In this document: positions 61,855 through 64,000 of the stretch, one piece after another | How positions within the stretch are numbered: position 1 is the first letter of the stretch | Layout of the letters: each line of letters opens with the position of its first letter | NCBI RefSeq assembly: GCF_001894765.1 | Contig: NZ_BCWV01000004.1 | Location: 558,001 to 622,000 of the forward strand | Length of the DNA: 64,000 nucleotides | Source: Rhodococcoides corynebacterioides NBRC 14404 | Lineage (GTDB): Bacteria > Actinomycetota > Actinomycetes > Mycobacteriales > Mycobacteriaceae | Direction: 5' to 3' | The notes under the pieces: model-generated | Told to the model about the DNA's origin: nothing | The model's input: the letters and a program-made list of their open reading frames with translations, nothing else | Databases searched by the model: none | Made by a program: the position numbers and the translations under genes

Positions 61855-63354
61855 TCACTGGAGTCGCGCGGCGATGCTCGCCACGTCGATCACCTCGGGT
61901 TCGGCCATCACGGGGCTGTCCGTGCGGAACCGGCGGACCGCACGGTCGATGACGAACACCTCCCCGTCGGCGCCGGCCGCGACCCTCGGCGCGTGCGTCG
62001 AGACCGGCACACTCGTCACCGGCTCGAGGCCGGCCGGATCGTGCACGGTCAGCACCCATGACGGCCGCGTCGGATTCATGACCACAGGTCCCGGCAGAGG
62101 CCACGATTCGCCCGTCGTATTGCCCTGTAGCTGTCGACCCACGGTCCACGACACACCACCCGAGATACACCCTCCGAGTTGGCGCTTCGGGAATTCGCGC
62201 TCCTCGTGCACACTCAGATCCGGCTGCACCACTCCGACATCGGCACCACGGACCACGCGCAGTGGATCGCCCAACAGGAAGGGGTTGCCGTGTCCGCGCG
62301 GCAGCAACGGCACCGCGGGTCCGACCGTGCACTCCCCCGACGCCGACACCCGCACCACCCGCAGGGCCGACTCATCAGAACGAAGTACTACCGCGTAGGC
62401 GCCATCGCCCATCGGCGCCATCGAACTGACGTGGCCGGCGATGGCGGGAAGATCGACCGGTTCGCGGCCGGGCATGTACTGCCGCCACACCGCTGTGCCC
62501 GTGCATGCCACCAGACTCCCACCGGCCACGGCGCCGGCGACCACCGGCCGATCGTCCACCCGCACCGGATCCGCACCCTCGGTCACCCAGAACGTGCCGT
62601 CCTGGCCGGTGACCCAGCATCCCGACGGGGTCGCGTACACCCTCCGCTGTGTTCCGATCGCCCCCGGCAGCATCACGCGAGTCGCGCGGTCGTCTGCGTC
62701 GACGCGCAGCACCACCGGCAACGCGGAATCCACCAACCACACCACACCACCCGCGGCACTCACATCGCCGGGCACCAGCGCCGGCCGAACCGGCAGCGCC
62801 GGAACATCGTCCAGATCCAGATCGACCACGACACTGGTCTCCACGTCCGCGGTGTCGCCGTCCTGCAGTTCCTCCCCCGGCCCGAAAAACCGCGGCGCCG
62901 CGTCCACCTCCCGGAGCCGATGGAAACCGGGCACGGGATACCAACCCCCGGCGCCCCGGCGCTCGTACCGTTCGGACACCATCCGCACCCGCGTCACCCG
63001 GCCGCGGAACCGCCCCTTCGTGTCGTAGCCGAACGTCCCCCAGAACACCCCGGTGAGGTCGACCTGCCCGGTCCGCGGAACAGCACCCCGCCACGACGCC
63101 GTCCACCCGTCCCCACGCAGCAGCCCCGACCACTCCCACCGCCGCGGCGTTCCCTCGCCGGTGTACTGCCAGATCGGGGGCCGCTCCGACGGCACCAATT
63201 CCGCGCGCACACGGACCGCATGGGGGGCGTCGGCGGCGGTCTCGACGAACCGCAACGGCCCAGCCAGCACCTCGCCGCGGCGCGGCACCGCGATCTCCCC
63301 GTCGCCGATCACCGACGACTCGATCCGGATGACGATAGTGCGAGAACCGGTCAC
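61855..63354 (-). CDS. Hypothetical repeat-containing protein, propeller-like
   Basis: 499 residues, predicted mostly beta. After an N-terminal domain (to about 170), short repeats of the type GGVVWLVDS, SGCWVTGQDGTFWV and GGSLVACTGTAVWR recur about every 40-45 residues, as in beta-propellers. No signal peptide. The next gene upstream (63351) has the same kind of repeats (DGCWIVGMHDVHRVV), so the two are probably related. GTG at 63354 overlaps that gene's stop by four bases. Confidence 0.65.
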   Translation of the reverse strand: MTGSRTIVIRIESSVIGDGEIAVPRRGEVLAGPLRFVETAADAPHAVRVRAELVPSERPPIWQYTGEGTPRRWEWSGLLRGDGWTASWRGAVPRTGQVDLTGVFWGTFGYDTKGRFRGRVTRVRMVSERYERRGAGGWYPVPGFHRLREVDAAPRFFGPGEELQDGDTADVETSVVVDLDLDDVPALPVRPALVPGDVSAAGGVVWLVDSALPVVLRVDADDRATRVMLPGAIGTQRRVYATPSGCWVTGQDGTFWVTEGADPVRVDDRPVVAGAVAGGSLVACTGTAVWRQYMPGREPVDLPAIAGHVSSMAPMGDGAYAVVLRSDESALRVVRVSASGECTVGPAVPLLPRGHGNPFLLGDPLRVVRGADVGVVQPDLSVHEEREFPKRQLGGCISGGVSWTVGRQLQGNTTGESWPLPGPVVMNPTRPSWVLTVHDPAGLEPVTSVPVSTHAPRVAAGADGEVFVIDRAVRRFRTDSPVMAEPEVIDVASIAARLQ

Positions 63355-64000
63355 GACCGCTCACCGCTCACGGACTCGGTGTTCCCACCGGCGGGACTGT
63401 CGGGTTCCGGATCGTCATCGGTGTCAGGGGCTTCGGCGAACCAGGCACCGACGGTGATATCGGCCAACAGGGCCGCAGTCGCCCGGTCGTCCTCGGGCCG
63501 CGGCTGCACCCACACCGCCGTCCCGACCGCCGCATCACCGACGTCGACGGCGGTCGTCTCGTTGCCCGTGCGGCGCAGGACCCCGCGGCGCCCCGACATC
63601 CACTGGACACCGTCGGCGTCGGTCACCACGTCCGGCCGCCGACCACGTCGCCGCACCTCGAACACGGTCTGCCGATCGGTCACCTCCCGCAACGACTGCG
63701 TCGCGGGGTCGCACACCCACAACGCCACCGCATCGGCCGGCCAACGAATCAATCCGTGCCGTCGATCAGCCATTAGTCGATCCGACGTCGACCCGAACAC
63801 GTACACGTGCCCGTCGACGAGGACACTCGGCTGACCGCCGCCGGCGCACACACGCTCGACGGTGACCGTATCGGCACCGTCGACGACGACGCGATGCACG
63901 TCGTGCATTCCGACGATCCAGCATCCGTCGTCAGCAGCGTGTACGCGGCGGGTGAAGTCGCCGCTCGGCTCCTCGATCGGCAACGGCAGCAGGAACTCTC
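63351..64000 (-). CDS. Hypothetical repeat-containing protein, 5' end outside the window
   Basis: At least 215 residues, open to the right edge. Beta-rich repeats (GCWIVGMHDVHRVVVDGADT, VLVDGHVYVFGS, ADGVQWMSGRRGVLRR) resemble those of the next gene. The C-terminus is acidic (AEAPDTDDDPEPDS). The true start is beyond position 64000. Coupled to the following gene by a four-base overlap. Confidence 0.6.
   Translation of the reverse strand, partial: EFLLPLPIEEPSGDFTRRVHAADDGCWIVGMHDVHRVVVDGADTVTVERVCAGGGQPSVLVDGHVYVFGSTSDRLMADRRHGLIRWPADAVALWVCDPATQSLREVTDRQTVFEVRRRGRRPDVVTDADGVQWMSGRRGVLRRTGNETTAVDVGDAAVGTAVWVQPRPEDDRATAALLADITVGAWFAEAPDTDDDPEPDSPAGGNTESVSGERS

Overview
The window comes from the chromosome of a high-GC, mycolic-acid-containing actinobacterium, most likely Rhodococcus or a close Nocardiaceae relative. 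Evidence: very high GC codon use, many GTG starts, the mycobacterial-type pairing of an ABC-F translation factor with a second SSB, the conserved trio cmrA (mycolate reductase) / HerA-like ATPase / oligoribonuclease, a DesA3-type desaturase with its own reductase, an LdtMt2-type L,D-transpeptidase, a DUF4185 protein and a DUF732 lipoprotein. I see no rRNA, CRISPR array, insertion sequence, phage gene or replication origin.

Layout. 1-7 kb: ettA (cut by the left edge), an SSB paralogue, an ABC exporter with a divergent MarR regulator, a GtrA-like protein, a CopD-CtaG fusion and tRNA-Arg(TCT). 7-12 kb: a DUF1275 permease, a DUF732 lipoprotein, an acyl-CoA synthetase facing a GAF-LuxR regulator, and an HTH_42 (AlkZ/YcaQ-like) protein. 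12-17.8 kb: a desaturase-reductase operon with a TetR regulator, an epoxide-hydrolase-like enzyme and an MFS permease. 17.8-25 kb: a dienoyl-CoA reductase, cmrA, DUF853 ATPase, orn, tRNA-His(GTG) and a BCCT transporter. 25-29 kb: three exported envelope proteins (DUF4185, M23 peptidase, L,D-transpeptidase). 29-41 kb: modBC, glgX, a YihY-type membrane protein, a CDP-alcohol phosphatidyltransferase, a heterodimeric ABC exporter, paired SMR pumps, two GNAT proteins and a Rieske protein. 41-48 kb: a tiny ORF, amidase, Tat-type amidohydrolase, VOC protein, glycosyltransferase and small membrane proteins. 48-53.6 kb: TetR, a self-sufficient P450, a DedA protein and an acyltransferase. 53.7-64 kb: an accessory stretch almost wholly of membrane and hypothetical proteins, holding a duplicated segment, a decayed gene copy and a five-gene minus-strand operon that runs off the right edge.

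The strongest signals are: (1) a heterodimeric ABC exporter whose two subunits have lost complementary ATPase motifs, leaving one intact composite site; (2) a P450 with a CYP153-like (alkane hydroxylase) heme domain naturally fused to a phthalate-dioxygenase-type reductase; (3) a segment of about 520 bp duplicated 4.9 kb apart with a nearly identical core and a decayed gene remnant; (4) a GNAT acetyltransferase fused to a segment resembling the GyrA/ParC coiled-coil region; (5) an HTH_42 protein whose catalytic QxQ position reads H-A-T; (6) an uncharacterised operon with two related repeat-containing proteins at the right edge. Functional calls rest on recognised motifs and gene order. No alignment or database search was run.
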